Source: Telmatospirillum siberiense (GTDB lineage: Bacteria > Pseudomonadota > Alphaproteobacteria > Rhodospirillales > Magnetospirillaceae). From it: a stretch of DNA of 64,000 bases. The notes under the pieces were generated by a model. The model was given only the letters and a program-made list of their open reading frames with translations. It was not told the DNA's origin and searched no databases. The stretch is taken from NCBI RefSeq assembly GCF_002845745.1, contig NZ_PIUM01000013.1, positions 1-64,000 of the forward strand, given 5' to 3'. How positions within the stretch are numbered: position 1 is the first letter of the stretch; every line of letters starts with the position of its first letter. Shown piece after piece: positions 16,484 through 25,626 of the stretch. Position numbers and translations under genes: made by a program.

Positions 16484-17164
16484 ATGTCAGAAAACGACAG
16501 TGCGACCATATTGATTGCGGATGATCATCCGCTGTTTCGCGAAGCATTACAGAGGGTTGCCTCCGAGGTTTTCGCCGATCACGCCTTTTTCGAGGTCGAC
16601 AGCTGCGACAAGGCCGTCGCGGCGATCGATGACGACAATCTCGAACTCATCTTCCTCGATCTCAACATGCCGGGAATGGACGGCTTCAACGGTTTGATGT
16701 CGCTGCGCAACGCGGCGCCGTCTGTTCCGATCATCGTCGTTTCGGCGACCGAGGACGTCGGGACCGTGCGCGAGGCGATCACCTACGGCGCATCGGGGTT
16801 CATTCCGAAATCCCTGTCCAAGGACGAGATGGTGGCGGCGGTGCGTCTGGTTCTGGACGGCGGCGTCTATACGCCGCCTACCGCCATCGGCGGTGGGCAG
16901 CGGCAAGCCATTCGCGTCGACATGAAACTCGCCGAGAGCATTTCCCAACTGTCCCATCAGCAACGCATCGTTCTGCAAATGCTGGTCAGCGGCCGACCCA
17001 ACAAACAGATCGCCTATGAGCTCAATATCGTTGAAAGCACGGTGAAAGCCCATGTTTCGGCGATTTTGAGAAAACTCAAGGTGCATTCGCGCACCCAGGC
17101 GGTCATCAAGGCGGGCAAGATCCTCTCGCAAATGAACGATCAGTCGGCACGGCCGTCGATGTGA
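16484..17164 (+). CDS. LuxR-type response regulator, AgmR/ErdR-like
   Basis: 226 residues. The receiver domain (residues 8-125) has the DD pair in ILIADDHPLFREAL, phospho-acceptor Asp in IFLDLNMPGMDGF and Lys in GFIPKS. A LuxR helix-turn-helix follows at about 150-215 (LSHQQRIVLQMLVSGRPNKQIAYELNIVESTVKAHVSAILRKLKVHSRTQAV). It resembles the AgmR/ErdR/ExaE group controlling PQQ-dependent alcohol oxidation in Pseudomonas, and it is divergent from quinoprotein accessory genes. ATG 16484 follows GGGATGGGAG. The hybrid kinase at 20-22.6 kb may be its input (inferred). The last 59 bases overlap the convergent ATPase gene. Confidence 0.87.
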   Translation: MSENDSATILIADDHPLFREALQRVASEVFADHAFFEVDSCDKAVAAIDDDNLELIFLDLNMPGMDGFNGLMSLRNAAPSVPIIVVSATEDVGTVREAITYGASGFIPKSLSKDEMVAAVRLVLDGGVYTPPTAIGGGQRQAIRVDMKLAESISQLSHQQRIVLQMLVSGRPNKQIAYELNIVESTVKAHVSAILRKLKVHSRTQAVIKAGKILSQMNDQSARPSM

Positions 17165-17837
17165 GGGTCGGCGCCGACGTCCGCGTCGGCATCGCCCTTT
17201 CATCGACGACGCGGGCCGGCGTTCCGCCCAGAACCAGCAGACGGTCGGCCATCTCCTCGGCGTCGCGGAGATCGTGGGTGACCATCAGCACGGACATGCG
17301 GCGGTTGGCCACCCTGGTCATCACGCTGGCTCGCAGCTTTCCGGCGGCCTCGTCGTCGAGCGAGGCGAAGGCTTCATCCAGCAAAAGCAGATCGGGTTCC
17401 GACAACAGGGCCCGGGCGAACGCGACACGGCGGGCCATGCCGAGGGAGAGGCGCGCGGGATAGACATCCGCCGCCTCGCTCAAGCCGACCTCGGCCAGGG
17501 CTTGGCGGGCGGGCGATGTATTTTTCGCGCCGTCGGCGAGACCCAGGGAGACGTTGGCCAGCACCGTGCGCCAGGGCAACAGCCGTGGAGTCTGGAAAAC
17601 GATGCCGAGCCCGGGTGGCTGTCCGCCCGACCACTCGAGGCGGCCGTCGAAAGCCTGGTCCAGGCCGGCGACGATGGACAACAGGGTGGATTTTCCACAG
17701 CCCGAAGGTCCGGAAATGGCAAGTACTTCACCTACCGCCAATGAAAAATTCATGGCTCCGAGAACCTGCCGGCCATCCGGCCAATGCTTGGCGTGAAGCG
17801 AAAGGGAGAGCCGCTTAGCGTTGCCAACGACCGACAT
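17106..17837 (-). CDS. ABC transporter ATP-binding protein, NitT/TauT (SsuB/TauB) type
   Basis: A 243-residue ATPase. Walker A is GPSGCGKST, the Q-loop is in GIVFQTPRLLPWRTV, the signature is degenerate LSLGMARRVAFARAL (LSxGM, not LSGGQ), Walker B is LLLLDEAFASLDD and the H-loop is MVTHDLRDAEE. Start ATG 17837 overlaps the permease gene by 23 bases. With the permease and binding protein upstream it makes a complete importer. LLPWRTV after the Q-loop is typical of nitrate/sulfonate/taurine-type systems. Its 3' end overlaps the convergent response regulator gene. The substrate is unknown; location suggests something needed for alcohol oxidation. Confidence 0.9.
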   Translation of the reverse strand: MSVVGNAKRLSLSLHAKHWPDGRQVLGAMNFSLAVGEVLAISGPSGCGKSTLLSIVAGLDQAFDGRLEWSGGQPPGLGIVFQTPRLLPWRTVLANVSLGLADGAKNTSPARQALAEVGLSEAADVYPARLSLGMARRVAFARALLSEPDLLLLDEAFASLDDEAAGKLRASVMTRVANRRMSVLMVTHDLRDAEEMADRLLVLGGTPARVVDERAMPTRTSAPTLTSTAVPTDRSFARGSCPP

Positions 17838-18609
17838 GGCGATCCACCCATGAGAGAAGCAGGACGTCGACCAACTGGATGGCCAGCATGAAACTGGCCG
17901 CATAGGCGAGAATCCGCGTCATGTCGAACATCTGGAAATAGACGTTGAGCTGAAAGCCGATACCGTCCGACCGCCCCAACAGTTCGACCAGCAGGACGAT
18001 CTTCCAGACCAGCGACAGGCCGGAGCGCGCCGCCGCCAGGAAGAACGGCGCCAATTCGGGGATCAGAACGTCGAACAGCAGAGCTTTCCGCGGAAAGCGG
18101 AAGGCCCGGGCCATGTCCGCCAGATCGCGGTCGTGGCGGCGGCGGCCTTCCCGCAGAATCACCATCACATTGGGCAGCTTGGACAGCGTCACCGCCAGGA
18201 TGGCCGCCGGTTCGCCCAGGCCCAGCCAGACATAGACGAGAATGGCCACCACCATCGCCGGCATGTTCAGAAAAAGCTGGAGCCAGGGATCGAGCCAGCG
18301 ATTGAGACGCTGCGACGAGCCCATGGCGATGCCGAGAGCGCTGCCCGCCGTCATGGCGAGAAGGAAGCAGAGGGCGACACGGAGCAGGGTAACGCCGAGA
18401 TGATGGAGCAGCGGTCCATGTAGCGTTTCGGCGACCAGCATTTCGAGGACGGCGAGGGGCGAGGGCAGCCGTGGACTGTTCAATCCGGACGCCAGCATCT
18501 GCCAGACGGCAAGGATCGAAAGGGCCGGCACCAGTCGGCCCGTCCGCGCCGTGATCGGCGGGTTCCTTCGCGGCCATCGAAGGGCGGGCAGCAGTCCGGC
18601 CGGCATCAT
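17815..18609 (-). CDS. ABC transporter permease, NitT/TauT type
   Basis: A 264-residue inner-membrane protein with about six hydrophobic segments and the BPD transport permease signature in the EAA loop region (DLADMARAFRFPRKALLFDVLIPELAPFFLAAARSGLSLVWKIVLLVELLG), like SsuC/TauC. ATG 18609 overlaps the binding-protein stop codon by four bases; ATG 18606 is equally possible. It is the middle gene of a binding protein-permease-ATPase operon. The substrate cannot be read from the sequence. Confidence 0.9.
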   Translation of the reverse strand: MMPAGLLPALRWPRRNPPITARTGRLVPALSILAVWQMLASGLNSPRLPSPLAVLEMLVAETLHGPLLHHLGVTLLRVALCFLLAMTAGSALGIAMGSSQRLNRWLDPWLQLFLNMPAMVVAILVYVWLGLGEPAAILAVTLSKLPNVMVILREGRRRHDRDLADMARAFRFPRKALLFDVLIPELAPFFLAAARSGLSLVWKIVLLVELLGRSDGIGFQLNVYFQMFDMTRILAYAASFMLAIQLVDVLLLSWVDRHVGRWQR

Positions 18610-19586
18610 GGCCGGTCCCCCGTCCAGAAGGTTCCGGCGGGAATGGTCCGGGCGCCGCCGGTCAAATCGTTACCGCCGGTTTCGGCCATCAGGGCGAGCA
18701 GCGTCGCGGTCTGGGAGAGGCCGGCCGGCGTCCAGGTCGGCACCAGGCCATGGCGGAAGCGGTCGCGCAGAGCGCTCAGCACGGCGTCGTTCTCGGCGGC
18801 GGTCAACGGGCCCAGTTGGCGCCATTCCTCGTCCGAGGACGCCATTACCGCGTCGGCCTGCCCGATGGCGGCCAGAAACGCCTGCAAGCCGCCCGGATGG
18901 CCGGAGATCCACAATTCGGAGATGGCGAATCCCAGCATGGGGACGGGATTGTCGAGCCCAAGTCCGGCGATGACGTCGGAAAGCGCGAAAAGGCTGCGGT
19001 AGCCCCGCAAACCGAGGCGGGCGGCGAACGGCCAATAGGTCAGCAGCGCGTCGATGCGTCCGGCTTCCAGTTCCTGCGAGAGAAGCGGGGGCGCGCCATA
19101 AACCGGCACCGCCCGCTGGGCCAGGTCCCATCCCAGGGATTTCCGGCTGTAGGCCCGGAGGAGTAGCCAGGATTTGTCGATGGGGCCGCCCGCCACGCCC
19201 AGACGCTTGCCGTCGAGGTCGGCCAGCGTCCGCACGGGAGAGTCGGCGGGAACGACGAGGTCGCCCAGGATGGCGTTATGCGGGACGAAGGTCAGCGGCT
19301 GTCCGGCCAGCCGTTGGCGGGCCACCCAAAGCCAGTCGGTCATGATGGCGTCGACGCCGCCGGCCATCAGGGCGACCTCGCCGGCGGCGGGATTGGCCAG
19401 TTCGACGCCGTCGATGACGATACCGTTGCCGCCGTCGAAATGATGCCGCCGGATGCTGTCCACTTCCCAGGCCGCCGTGCCATATTTGACCAGGCCCAGG
19501 CGCAGATGAAGCGCGTCGGCGGACGTCGCCGCCGGAGCGAGGGCGCAGAGCGCCGCCAGAACGAACAGGATGCGGATCACGGTCAT
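18606..19586 (-). CDS. ABC transporter substrate-binding protein, NitT/TauT type
   Basis: A 326-residue periplasmic binding protein. The signal peptide is about residues 1-23 (ILFVLAALCALAPAATSADA). The type II binding fold shows as LRLGLVKYGTAAWEVDSIRRHHFD, VALMAGGVDAIMTDWLWVARQR, LADLDGKRLGVAGGPIDKSWLLLRAYSR and LEAGRIDALLTYWPFAAR. This is the pattern of nitrate/taurine/thiamine-precursor binding proteins. The substrate is unknown. A dispersed repeat lies between it and the kinase gene upstream. It stands in a locus otherwise made of PQQ-alcohol oxidation functions, so uptake linked to that pathway is inferred. Confidence 0.87.
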   Translation of the reverse strand: MTVIRILFVLAALCALAPAATSADALHLRLGLVKYGTAAWEVDSIRRHHFDGGNGIVIDGVELANPAAGEVALMAGGVDAIMTDWLWVARQRLAGQPLTFVPHNAILGDLVVPADSPVRTLADLDGKRLGVAGGPIDKSWLLLRAYSRKSLGWDLAQRAVPVYGAPPLLSQELEAGRIDALLTYWPFAARLGLRGYRSLFALSDVIAGLGLDNPVPMLGFAISELWISGHPGGLQAFLAAIGQADAVMASSDEEWRQLGPLTAAENDAVLSALRDRFRHGLVPTWTPAGLSQTATLLALMAETGGNDLTGGARTIPAGTFWTGDRP

Positions 19587-19648
19587 GGGGGAAGTTTAGA
19601 AGCCCGCCCGAGCGCGCCAAATGAGACTTTAGGACAGGAAGCCGCCTA

Positions 19649-19983
19649 GGGCGCGAGGACATTTGGCAATTGGCCAGATTCTCTTCGTCCTCTTGATCGT
19701 TCCGGTGCGCTCCAGCTTTTGATGAACCACCAAGGCACCAAGACACCAAGGTGGCGGAGTGTACCGCTGGCATTTTTCCGTCCTGTCATCGGCTGTCGGC
19801 CGAATGCCTGCGGCGCAGACTGGCCGCCGCCGACTGATCCGAAAGACGCCTTGGTGTCTTGGTGCCTTGGTGGTTCAAAATATCAGGGGTTTCCTTTCAT
19901 GCCATTGGGGAACCAGAGGCAACGGGAGAAGTCTTAGGGCGCCCCATCAAGGGGGCATGGCCGTCATGAATGTCCACACGCCA
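19649..19983. repeat. MITE-like dispersed repeat, family A copy 1
   Basis: About 335 bp, highly similar over its whole length to the copy at 53514-53848. The outer ends are degenerate inverted repeats (GGGCGCGAGGACATT...AATGTCCACACGCC). Inside, ACCACCAAGGCACC-type arms at 19726-19751 and 19849-19874 are perfect inverted copies over 26 bp. It contains no coding frame of interest. Its right edge supplies the TAG stop of the kinase gene. Confidence 0.85.
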
Positions 19984-22629
19984 CTAGTCGTGCGCTGTCA
20001 GATGAGCCAGCAGGGAACGCAGGCGGGCCGGTTTCAGCGGTTTGTTGAGCAGGTGGCAGCCGGCCCGGCGGATGGCGGCATGGACCTCGTCGGTGCGGTC
20101 GGCGGTAATGATGATGCCGGGGATGGGGAGCGCAAAGAGGGCCTGGATGGAGTGAAAGGCTTCAAGGCCGGTCGCGCCGTCATCGAGCTGATAGTCGGCA
20201 ACGACGACCTGGGGCGGCTTGCCGGCGGCGCGCAGTTGCTGAAGGGCGCCTTCCTTGTGCTTGGCGATTTGCACCTCGCATCGCCAGGACTGTAACAGCG
20301 CCTTCATGCCTGCCAGTTCCCCGGGATCGTTCTCGATGACGATGACTGAGGTGTCGGCCACGCGATCGACGGTCGGCGGAAGCTCGAAGCCGGCGGCTTG
20401 CAGGCTGACCCGCTGTGGATTGCCGTAAGGCAGGACGATGCCGAACAGCGATCCCTTGCCGAGTTGCGAGCGGACGACGACCTGATGGCCGAGCCGGCGG
20501 GAGATCCGTTCGACGATGGCCAGCCCCAGGCCCATTCCCCGGTCATTTTCCCGCGATCCCGCGTCCAGGCGGTGAAATTCCTCGAAAACCGCGGTGAGTT
20601 TGTCGGGCGGGATGCCGATGCCGGTGTCCCAGACCTGGACCTCCACCCCATCGGGGCGGCGCCGGCACCCCAACAGGATCCGTCCCGAATGCGTGTAGCG
20701 CATGGCATTGCTGAGGAAGTTCCGCAAGATCCGCGTGATCAGGACCGGATCGGTCCGCACGACGGCCGAGCTGGAAACCCAGTGCAAGCCGAGCTGCCGG
20801 ACCTTGGCCTGGGGTACATGTTCGTCGACCAGCGACTTCAAGATGCCGTCCAGGCGGAAATCGACGATGTCGGGAGTGTGGGCGCCGGCGTCGAACTTCG
20901 AGATGTCGAGCAGCGCGCTCAGCAGTTCGTCGACCGAGTTGAGGGCCAGGGTGACATTGGCCACCAGGTCACGGTTGCGCTCGGCCATGCGGGATTCGCC
21001 CAGGGCGGCGGCGAAGACGCGGGCGGCGTTCAGCGGTTGCAGAAGATCATGGCTGGCGGCGGCGAGGAATTTTGTTTTGCTCATATTGGCCTGCTCGGCT
21101 TCCGCCTTGGCGGCATGCAGGGCCTCCTCGGCCTGGCGTCGCTCCTCGACCTCCTGCTTCAGTTGCAGATTGAGCGTCGTCAGTTCCCGCGTGCGTTCGG
21201 CGACGCGCAGTTCCAGACCTTCCTTCGCCTCCTGGAGTTGCCGGGCGGCTTCCTTGCGTTCGGTGATGTCCTGGATGAGGGCGAAAAAGCCGAGCACCGT
21301 CCCATCGGGGCCGAAATGGGGAACGTAGGTGGCCAGGGCGTAACGGAATTTCTGATCCGTCGTGCTCAAATCGATCTCGAAGGTGGTGTTTCGCCCGCTC
21401 AAAGCCAGTTCGACATGGGATTGCCGCGCTTCATAAAGCTTCCGTCCCAGCACCTTGCTCATGGGCTGGCCGTTGATTTCGCTGCGTGGCCGTCCGAACC
21501 AGTCCTCATAGGGCTTATTGGTGAAACGGAAGCACTGCTCGGCGTCGACATAGGCGATCAGGGCCGGCAGCGCGTCGGTGATGACCCGGATGCGATGTTC
21601 GCTGTCCCTGAGCGCCCATTCCGAGCGCTTTCGTTCGGTGATGTCCGTATAGGTGCTGACGATGCCGCCGCCGGGCATGGGGCTCAGGCGGATTTCGACG
21701 ACCCTTCCGTCGTCCCCCGTTTCCTCCATGCAAAAGGAATCGAAGTGATTGGGGTCCGAGCCAAAGCCGAAATAGATGAACAGGCAGCGGACCGCCTTGA
21801 CGTGAATGAAGTCGCGGATGCTCTTGCCTGCGGCCAGTTCGCTTGACGGAAGCTTGAGGATTTCCAGGAATCGGTCGTTCCAGGCGACGATGCGCCGCTC
21901 CTCGTCGACCACCAGGATGCCTTGCGAAATGTTGTGGAAGATGGCCTGCAACAGAGTGTTCTTGACCGCCAGTTCGCGTTCGCGCTGACGTTGTTCGGAC
22001 AGCTTCAGGGCGGTGATGTCGGTATAGATGGCGACGCTGCCGCCGTCCTCGGTCCGCTGTTCGTTGATCTGCAGCCAGCGGCCGTCGGTCAGTTTGACCA
22101 CCAGCAATCCCTCCGGCCGCTCATGATACTGCAGACGCTGCTGGAGGGCTTCCTCACCGGAACCTTCCACGGTGTCGAAGAGGCCCAGGGACTGGGCGCG
22201 CCGGAGCAGCGCCGTGAAGGGAACGCCGGGTTTGATCATGTCGGTCAGGCCCGGCCAGAATTCACGGTACTTGCCGTTGCACATGACCAGACGGTCATTG
22301 GCGTCGCAAAGAACGAATCCCTCGCTGATCGATTCGATGGCCACCGTCAGGCGGACCCGGGCGGTTTCGGCTTCCTCCTTGGTGAAGTGCAGGTCGCGGT
22401 TGATCTTGCCCAGTTCGCGCAGAGCGCTTCCCAATTCCTCGGTGCGGTCCCGCACCTGGTTTTCCAAGACGATGGCGGTTTGGAACAGGGAATAGGCGTT
22501 GCCCTGGAAATCCATGCTGCGCTCGACACGATCGATCAGCACCTGGTTGATCTTGCGCAGCTTGGCGTTTTCCCGCTCCAGTTCGGCGAGACGGCTCCAG
22601 GCTTCGTCGGAGGGGGGGCGCTGCGCCAT
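19984..22629 (-). CDS. PAS-domain hybrid sensor histidine kinase, ErcS'/NahK-like
   Basis: An 881-residue cytoplasmic hybrid kinase with no membrane segment. A coiled-coil N-terminus (to about 90) leads into three PAS domains: SISEGFVLCDANDRLVMCNGKYREFW, NISQGILVVDEERRIVAWNDRF and ALPALIAYVDAEQCFRFTNKPYEDWFG. The phospho-acceptor His is in FLAAASHDLLQPLNAARVFAAAL, ATP-binding boxes are DTGIGIPPDKL and GMGLGLAIVERI, and a C-terminal receiver has Asp in VVADYQLDDGATGLEAF. The SHDLLQPLNAAR H-box marks the NahK/ErcS' group; ErcS' helps control ethanol oxidation in Pseudomonas aeruginosa and lies beside a FIST gene, as here. Start ATG 22629 is 1 bp after the FIST stop. Confidence 0.87.
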   Translation of the reverse strand: MAQRPPSDEAWSRLAELERENAKLRKINQVLIDRVERSMDFQGNAYSLFQTAIVLENQVRDRTEELGSALRELGKINRDLHFTKEEAETARVRLTVAIESISEGFVLCDANDRLVMCNGKYREFWPGLTDMIKPGVPFTALLRRAQSLGLFDTVEGSGEEALQQRLQYHERPEGLLVVKLTDGRWLQINEQRTEDGGSVAIYTDITALKLSEQRQRERELAVKNTLLQAIFHNISQGILVVDEERRIVAWNDRFLEILKLPSSELAAGKSIRDFIHVKAVRCLFIYFGFGSDPNHFDSFCMEETGDDGRVVEIRLSPMPGGGIVSTYTDITERKRSEWALRDSEHRIRVITDALPALIAYVDAEQCFRFTNKPYEDWFGRPRSEINGQPMSKVLGRKLYEARQSHVELALSGRNTTFEIDLSTTDQKFRYALATYVPHFGPDGTVLGFFALIQDITERKEAARQLQEAKEGLELRVAERTRELTTLNLQLKQEVEERRQAEEALHAAKAEAEQANMSKTKFLAAASHDLLQPLNAARVFAAALGESRMAERNRDLVANVTLALNSVDELLSALLDISKFDAGAHTPDIVDFRLDGILKSLVDEHVPQAKVRQLGLHWVSSSAVVRTDPVLITRILRNFLSNAMRYTHSGRILLGCRRRPDGVEVQVWDTGIGIPPDKLTAVFEEFHRLDAGSRENDRGMGLGLAIVERISRRLGHQVVVRSQLGKGSLFGIVLPYGNPQRVSLQAAGFELPPTVDRVADTSVIVIENDPGELAGMKALLQSWRCEVQIAKHKEGALQQLRAAGKPPQVVVADYQLDDGATGLEAFHSIQALFALPIPGIIITADRTDEVHAAIRRAGCHLLNKPLKPARLRSLLAHLTAHD

Positions 22630-22630
22630 G

Positions 22631-23791
22631 TCAGTCCCGCCGCCCAATAGCCACCCCCGTGAAGGTCTGGTTGACATGCATGGCGTGGAATTGCTCTCCA
22701 TAGGTGTTGAATCCGACGACGTTGTTTTCGATCATCAGATCGGAAACGCGTTTGCCGATTTCCTTCTCGTCGAGTTCGATGCTTCTCAGGATGCAGTCGC
22801 AGCCGATGATCAGTTCGGGCGTCATGATCTGTCGGCGGATGTCTTCGAAGACCCGCGACAGATCCGTCTCGATGTTCATTCCCTTGGCGATGGTGAAGAC
22901 GACGCCTTCGTCAATGGCGCAGAAGAAGGTCAGGCTGCCGTCGGCGTTGACCTTTTGGATGGAGCGGACATAGGGCATGTTGCCGACCCGCACGACGACG
23001 GGATAGTTGGCGAAGATCATCGGTGTCAGCCGGTCGGTGCTGACACCGACCCTTCGGGCGTATTCCTCGGCCGCCGGTTCGGCGTTGATCTCGCGGACCG
23101 TGCGGCGGGCCGGATCGGCCGCGGTGACGACCAGCTTTTCCCCGGAACTCGCGAATTGTTCCGTTTTGAAAACCCGGAACGGATGGTTGGTGGCGACCAG
23201 GACGAGGGCCGCCGAATGCCGGTGCCATGTGGAGTCCCATAAGACCCTGGTGGCCTTGAAGGCCAGTTCATCGGCGGCCGACCCGCCGAACAGGGGAATG
23301 GGACCCAATTCCCTGTGGATGGCGCTGACCACCGATTCCTCGCAGGCATCCAGGCCGTCGATGAGCAGCATGGCGAAGATCTGGTCGGCGGACAGTCCAG
23401 GTGCCCGGCCGCGCAGGTCGGCCAGGGCGTTCTGCACCAGATCGCGTCCGTCGGCCACGCTGAAGCTGCGGACATCCGGGATGCCACGGACGGCCGCATG
23501 GAAATCGGGGCCGGCGAGGCTCACTCCGGTGATGCTGCCATGGCGGTGGCCGAACGGGGTTATTTCTCCCGCCGTCGTGCAGGCGACAACGGGAACCTCC
23601 GGAAAGCGGCCGGCGATCTCACCGGCGAAGGCGTCGGAGGAAAGGGACGGCGAGCAGAACAACAGAACCAGGGCAAGATCCTGCTGCATGAGATCCGCGG
23701 CGATCTGATCGGCGGCCAGCGTGACATCGGTCGTGCTGGCCGCAGTGCGTCTGATCTTCTGATCGAGAATGTTCAGCGATGCGACGTTCAT
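22631..23791 (-). CDS. FIST-domain sensory protein
   Basis: 386 residues covering a FIST N domain (about 35-230; LALVLLFCSPSLSSDAFAGEIAGRFPEVPVVACTTAGEITPFG, ELGPIPLFGGSAADELAF) and a FIST C domain (about 235-375; REINAEPAAEEYARRVGVS, CDCILRSIELDEKEIGKRVSDLM, VVGFNTYGEQFHAMHVNQTFTGVAIG). FIST domains are predicted small-ligand sensors. The next gene, 1 bp away, is the hybrid kinase, and the order FIST-kinase-aldehyde dehydrogenase recalls the exa/erc locus of Pseudomonas (PA1975-PA1976). It probably supplies the signal input to the kinase, which is inferred. Confidence 0.9.
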   Translation of the reverse strand: MNVASLNILDQKIRRTAASTTDVTLAADQIAADLMQQDLALVLLFCSPSLSSDAFAGEIAGRFPEVPVVACTTAGEITPFGHRHGSITGVSLAGPDFHAAVRGIPDVRSFSVADGRDLVQNALADLRGRAPGLSADQIFAMLLIDGLDACEESVVSAIHRELGPIPLFGGSAADELAFKATRVLWDSTWHRHSAALVLVATNHPFRVFKTEQFASSGEKLVVTAADPARRTVREINAEPAAEEYARRVGVSTDRLTPMIFANYPVVVRVGNMPYVRSIQKVNADGSLTFFCAIDEGVVFTIAKGMNIETDLSRVFEDIRRQIMTPELIIGCDCILRSIELDEKEIGKRVSDLMIENNVVGFNTYGEQFHAMHVNQTFTGVAIGRRD

Positions 23792-23830
23792 TTCCTGCCG
23801 TTCCGCTCCCGCCCATTTTCTCTCGGTCGA

Positions 23831-25351
23831 TCAGAAGAACCCCAACGCCTTCGAATTGTAGCTGGTCAGGATATTCTTCGTCTGCTGATAGTGATCCAGC
23901 ATCATTTTGTGTGTTTCGCGACCAATGCCGGATTGCTTGTAGCCGCCAAAGGCCGCATGCGCCGGGTAGAGGTGATAGCAGTTGGTCCAGACGCGGCCGG
24001 CTTTCAAGCCTCGGCCCAGACGATAGGCGGTATTGCCGTCTCTGGACCATACGCCGGCGCCCAGGCCGTAGAGTGAGTCGTTGGCGATGTGCAGCGCGTC
24101 CTCGATGTCCTTGAAGGGTGTGACGGAAACCACGGGGCCGAAGATTTCCTCCTGAAAGATGCGCATCTTGTTGTGCCCCAGGAAGACCGTCGGCTGGACG
24201 TAGAAACCTTTTTCGAGTTCGCCGCCAAGATGGTTGCGTTCGCCGCCGGTCAGGCAGCGGGCGCCTTCCTCCTTGCCGATTTCGATATAGGACAGGATTT
24301 TCTGCAATTGATCGTTGGAGGCCTGGGCGCCGATCATCGTTTCCGGGTCGAGCGGATGGCCGGCCTTGATGGTCCTCACCCGGGCGACGGCGCGCTCCAT
24401 GAATTTATCGAAGATCGCCTCGTGCACCAGAACCCTGGAGGGGCAGGTGCAGACCTCGCCCTGGTTCAGGGCGAACATGGCGAAGCCTTCCAAGGCCTTG
24501 TCGAAGAAATCATCGTCGGCGTCCATCACGTCGGGCATGAAGATGTTGGCCGATTTGCCGCCCAGTTCCAACGTCACCGGAATGATGTTCTCGGATGCAT
24601 ATTGCATGATCAGCCGGCCGGTCGTCGTCTCGCCGGTGAAGGCGATCTTGGCGATGCGGGGGCTCGACGCCAGGGGCTTCCCCGCCTCGATGCCGAATCC
24701 GTTGACCACGTTCAGAATTCCGGGCGGCAGCAGGTCGCTGATGATCTCAAGCAGCACCATGATGCTCATCGGTGTCTGTTCGGCGGGTTTCAGGACGATG
24801 CAATTCCCGGCCGCCAGGGCGGGTGCCACTTTCCAGGTGGCCATCAGGATCGGGAAATTCCAGGGAATGATCTGGCCGACCACGCCCAGAGGTTCGTGAA
24901 AATGATAGGCGATGGTATCGCCGTCGATCTCGCCTAGCGATCCCTCCTGAGCCCGAATGCAGCCGGCGAAATAACGGAAATGATCGATGGCCAGCGGAAT
25001 GTCGGCGGCCCGGGTTTCCCGGATGGGTTTGCCATTGTCCAATGTTTCGGCGACGGCGAGCAGATCGAGGTTTTGTTCCATCCGATCGGCGATCCGGCAC
25101 AGGACCTGCGCGCGATCGGCGGCGGCGGTGTGGCCCCAGGCGTCCTTCGCCGCATGGGCCGCGTCGAGCGCCAGTTCGATGTCCTCGGCGGTTGAGCGGG
25201 CCACTTCGCAAAGCGGTTCGTCGTTGATCGGGCTGTTGTTGACGAAATATTGGCCTTTGACCGGGCTGACCCACTTTCCGCCGATGTAGTTGTCATAGCG
25301 GGTGCGGAAGCCGGTCTGCTTGCGCAGGGCATCCAGGGATTGCTGAAACAT
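23831..25351 (-). CDS. exaC: NAD+-dependent aldehyde dehydrogenase, ExaC/AldB type
   Basis: A 506-residue cytosolic enzyme oxidising acetaldehyde or related aldehydes to the acid. The motif [12 protein letters not shown], the NAD-binding region [11 protein letters not shown], catalytic Glu in [10 protein letters not shown] and nucleophile Cys in [12 protein letters not shown] are all present; [11 protein letters not shown] and the C-terminus ([25 protein letters not shown]) are typical of ExaC/AldB acetaldehyde dehydrogenases. In alcohol oxidation it takes the aldehyde made by a periplasmic quinoprotein dehydrogenase. It lies just upstream of the FIST/kinase pair on the same strand (39-bp gap). 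The 275-bp region upstream is AT-rich and is likely to hold the promoter. Confidence 0.9.
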   Translation of the reverse strand: MFQQSLDALRKQTGFRTRYDNYIGGKWVSPVKGQYFVNNSPINDEPLCEVARSTAEDIELALDAAHAAKDAWGHTAAADRAQVLCRIADRMEQNLDLLAVAETLDNGKPIRETRAADIPLAIDHFRYFAGCIRAQEGSLGEIDGDTIAYHFHEPLGVVGQIIPWNFPILMATWKVAPALAAGNCIVLKPAEQTPMSIMVLLEIISDLLPPGILNVVNGFGIEAGKPLASSPRIAKIAFTGETTTGRLIMQYASENIIPVTLELGGKSANIFMPDVMDADDDFFDKALEGFAMFALNQGEVCTCPSRVLVHEAIFDKFMERAVARVRTIKAGHPLDPETMIGAQASNDQLQKILSYIEIGKEEGARCLTGGERNHLGGELEKGFYVQPTVFLGHNKMRIFQEEIFGPVVSVTPFKDIEDALHIANDSLYGLGAGVWSRDGNTAYRLGRGLKAGRVWTNCYHLYPAHAAFGGYKQSGIGRETHKMMLDHYQQTKNILTSYNSKALGFF

Positions 25352-25626
25352 GACGTCCGTCCTCCATGGTGGAGCGCTCGATGCGCGATGCCGTGCAGGC
25401 AGTCAGCACTCTCGCCTCGGGAGGAGTCAATCCGACCTAGGTATGACGTCTTCTTTGTCGCAGATGATTATTTATTAATCATAAGAATAACCAAGAAAAA
25501 ATATTGATTAATATTTCTGTTAATCATGTAGGTCGACCAAAGTAGCAGGGCGAGGCCGAGTTCTTTCCGCTAGGTTGGCAAAACAGTCGGGCTGTTTGAA
25601 ACCCGTCCGGCGTTCGAGGGGGTGCG

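Noticed and set aside
10379-25351. A quinoprotein dehydrogenase (ExaA/XoxF) gene in the locus
   Set aside because: All sizeable coding frames in the locus are accounted for and none has the length or tryptophan-docking repeats of a PQQ dehydrogenase.
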